Shown piece by piece: positions 62,400 to 64,000 of a stretch of 64,000 nt of DNA. Where the stretch lies: contig NC_084482.1 of assembly GCF_030035675.1 (NCBI RefSeq), forward strand, positions 176,294,373 to 176,358,372, read 5' to 3'. Position 1 is the first letter of the stretch, and the number at the start of each line of letters is the position of its first letter. Under the pieces are notes generated by a model. The model was not told where the DNA came from and made no database searches. It was given only the letters and a program-made list of their open reading frames with translations. Source of the stretch: Rhineura floridana (taxonomy: Eukaryota; Chordata; Lepidosauria; Squamata; Rhineuridae). Made by a program: the position numbers and the translations under genes.

Positions 62400-63400
62400 G
62401 GCAATCACTGCGATAGCCACGTGCGCGCCGTCGAGGGGGCGGAGACTAAAAGCCATGGGGACAGGTTTGAGGAAGAAGAGTGACAGGGCTCGGAAAGGAG
62501 GCGGGCAGCCCTCACCCTCCACCGTCCAATCAGTGCCGACCGCTCCAGAGCCCTTTGAAACAGGCGTGGGAGATGCGGCTCGGAGAGCTAACGATCCTCT
62601 CTTTCGTTTCCAAAGCCGTGCTGGGATCTGCTGCTCCGTTCCCGAGCTGAGTCGGAGGCTCTTGCCACTTCCGAACTTTCCGTCTGTTTCCTCCGTTGTT
62701 AAAAGACCTATTGCATTTTTTTCTTTCCCCCGGCTTGAGTTTGATCTTCCACGGATTTTTCTTGTGCGTTTGTCCTCCCGCCTCGGTTGATGCCGACCTT
62801 TGTCTCCCGCTCACCTCCATCCAGGTGGCTGTCTGACTCTCTCTGTGTCTGGGCCGCATGAGAAGAAGCGAACGCCTCGTCCTCTCCAACTCTGGCGCGT
62901 ACGGCGATGTCATAATAAAGGCGAGAGAAGAGGCGGAAGAGTGAGCTGGAACGGGGCGATCGGCGCACTTCACTTCTCTCAGGCGGAGCCACTAGATCCG
63001 CTGCGCTCCAGGTAAGGTTTGCCAGTGCTGCGCTCTCCGGGGCGCGCGCGGAGCCTTTTCTCTTCCCGCCCCGAGGGAGAGATGCAGGCAGCGGCAACCT
63101 GCTGGGTGTATATTTGTTGGTGGGACGTGGGGTGCGGCTCGGCATAGCCTTTGTGGTGCAGGAAAGGAGCAGTCCTGGAAATGCCGCCCTCGTGCTTCGT
63201 CCCGACTCGGGAGACAAGATCGGAGCCGGTAATGGAGAGATTCCTCCCGATTCAGTTCAGTTACTCCTTTCTCACCGCCAGCACCTGCCTTTTCCCATAA
63301 ATCGTGATGCGAGGTGGGCATTCGAAGCGACGCTCGTGGGGAGCTCGGCGGTGCTGACCGTTCCGATGGACAGACGCCGCTTGTGACGCCGGATGCAAAG
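62400..63400 (+). promoter_or_regulatory. CpG island promoter
   Basis: CpG-dense DNA in an otherwise CpG-poor window. Motifs: E-box CACGTG (62,418), GC boxes GGGGGCGG (62,435) and GGAGGCGGG (62,497), and CCAAT (62,526) in GTCCAATCAG. No TATA box at a suitable distance. This is the usual layout of a housekeeping or developmental gene promoter with dispersed initiation. Plus orientation is inferred from the splice donor at 63,012. Confidence 0.7.
62560..63011 (+). other. Probable untranslated first exon of a host gene
   Basis: Lies downstream of the CCAAT and GC boxes and ends in a consensus donor, GCTCCAG|GTAAGG, with GT at 63,012. It contains several short ATG frames that stop quickly (for example MRLGELTILSFVSKAVLGSA from 62,573), so the main start codon is likely in a later exon outside the window. 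The 5' boundary is a guess placed after the promoter motifs. A weaker donor (ATCCAG|GTGGCT) at 62,827 could give an alternative exon end. The gene itself cannot be named. Confidence 0.5.
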
Positions 63401-64000
63401 CACCAGCAGGCGTGTAGGGTGGTGCCCTTAAGTAATTCATTGGACTCTGGACTGGATGTTCTATTTTCTCTTTAGATGGCCGTGTGTATTATTTTGAAAT
63501 GCCCTGCTGCATTGGGGGGCCTTCCAATAAGTGAGGCCCTGGACTTCTGCCCCAAAGTCCTGGCACCACATACGCGAGTGCGTGTGAAGACAGAACTTGT
63601 GTTGGCTTTTCGCCTACCCTAGCGGGAGCTCTCGAACTTTTCTTCCAAGGAAGGGGATTGGGGAACCCTTAAGTTTCCCTGCGAGTGATCGTGGCTCTCT
63701 GCTCGTCAGATCGGGCGCCGCAAACCTTGACGCATATTAAGGCTGCAATCCTGTGCGCGCACACATACTTGACCTGGGAGCAAGACCCATTGAATATAGT
63801 GGGGCTTACTTCTGGGGAGATGTGCACAGGGTGGCTCTGCTTCGGTTGTTTCTCCTCTCCCTATTCCAGAGGCTTAAGAGGATGAACTATCTGAGGCTAC
63901 TGATGGCTTGGTTGGTTTGTGGGTAGTTTTGGGGGCCAGGATGTTGGAGACAAATCTTCTCCGGGAAGTTAATTCCGCAGAGTTCAGTGGAACTTGCTCT
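63012..64000 (+). other. Probable first intron, with a family W repeat
   Basis: CpG content stays high to about 63.4 kb and then falls. The repeat at 63,741-63,840 (GGCTGCAATCCTGTGCG) is the second copy of the family W sequence at 25.77 kb. No second exon is recognised. Confidence 0.4.

Noticed and set aside
62708-63217. A 169-codon minus-strand frame over the CpG island
   Set aside because: Stop-poor because of CpG-rich composition. It spans the plus-strand donor and has no domain.

Overview
The window reads as about 64 kb of nuclear DNA from a squamate reptile, most likely a lizard. It carries the interspersed-repeat mixture typical of that group: CR1 LINEs, several L2-clade LINEs, BovB (RTE) LINEs, an L1-type element, a Sauria-type tRNA SINE with a BovB-like tail, many palindromic hAT-like MITEs with 8-bp target-site duplications (TSDs), and Ty1/copia LTR elements. 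Codon-bearing sequence is almost entirely transposon-derived. I find no complete host protein-coding gene. Species cannot be fixed from the window alone.

Layout. 1-43.6 kb is gene-poor DNA with scattered CR1 3' ends, L2 tails, SINEs, foldback MITEs, microsatellites, one solo LTR (14.6-15.3 kb), a decayed L1 ORF2 reverse-transcriptase fragment on the minus strand (17.5-18.3 kb), and a 1.1-kb hAT-like element (41.2-42.3 kb). Some AT-rich, repeat-free stretches (about 32.0, 37.2 and 38.4 kb) could be conserved regulatory DNA. 43.65-45.65 kb is a full-length L1-like element that carries only an ORF1-type gene and is bracketed by a perfect 18-bp TSD. 46.0-51.6 kb is a head-to-tail run of L2-clade LINEs, one with an uninterrupted 708-codon reverse-transcriptase frame. 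51.9-55.1 kb is a broken Ty1/copia element that contains a BovB fragment and itself sits inside a palindromic MITE. 56.6-62.2 kb holds MITEs, two neighbouring BovB 3' ends (minus strand), a Sauria SINE and a solo copia-like LTR.

62.4-63.4 kb is a CpG-rich island with E-box, GC-box and CCAAT motifs and a consensus splice donor at 63,012. I read it as the promoter and untranslated first exon of a host gene that continues past the right edge. The gene is not identifiable here.

Functional links are those of a retroelement community. L2, CR1, BovB and L1 machinery would supply reverse transcription in trans. The Sauria SINE carries the BovB-like tail and other short repeats carry L2-type tails, so they are plausible passengers of those LINEs. 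The MITEs would have depended on a hAT transposase that is not encoded in the window.
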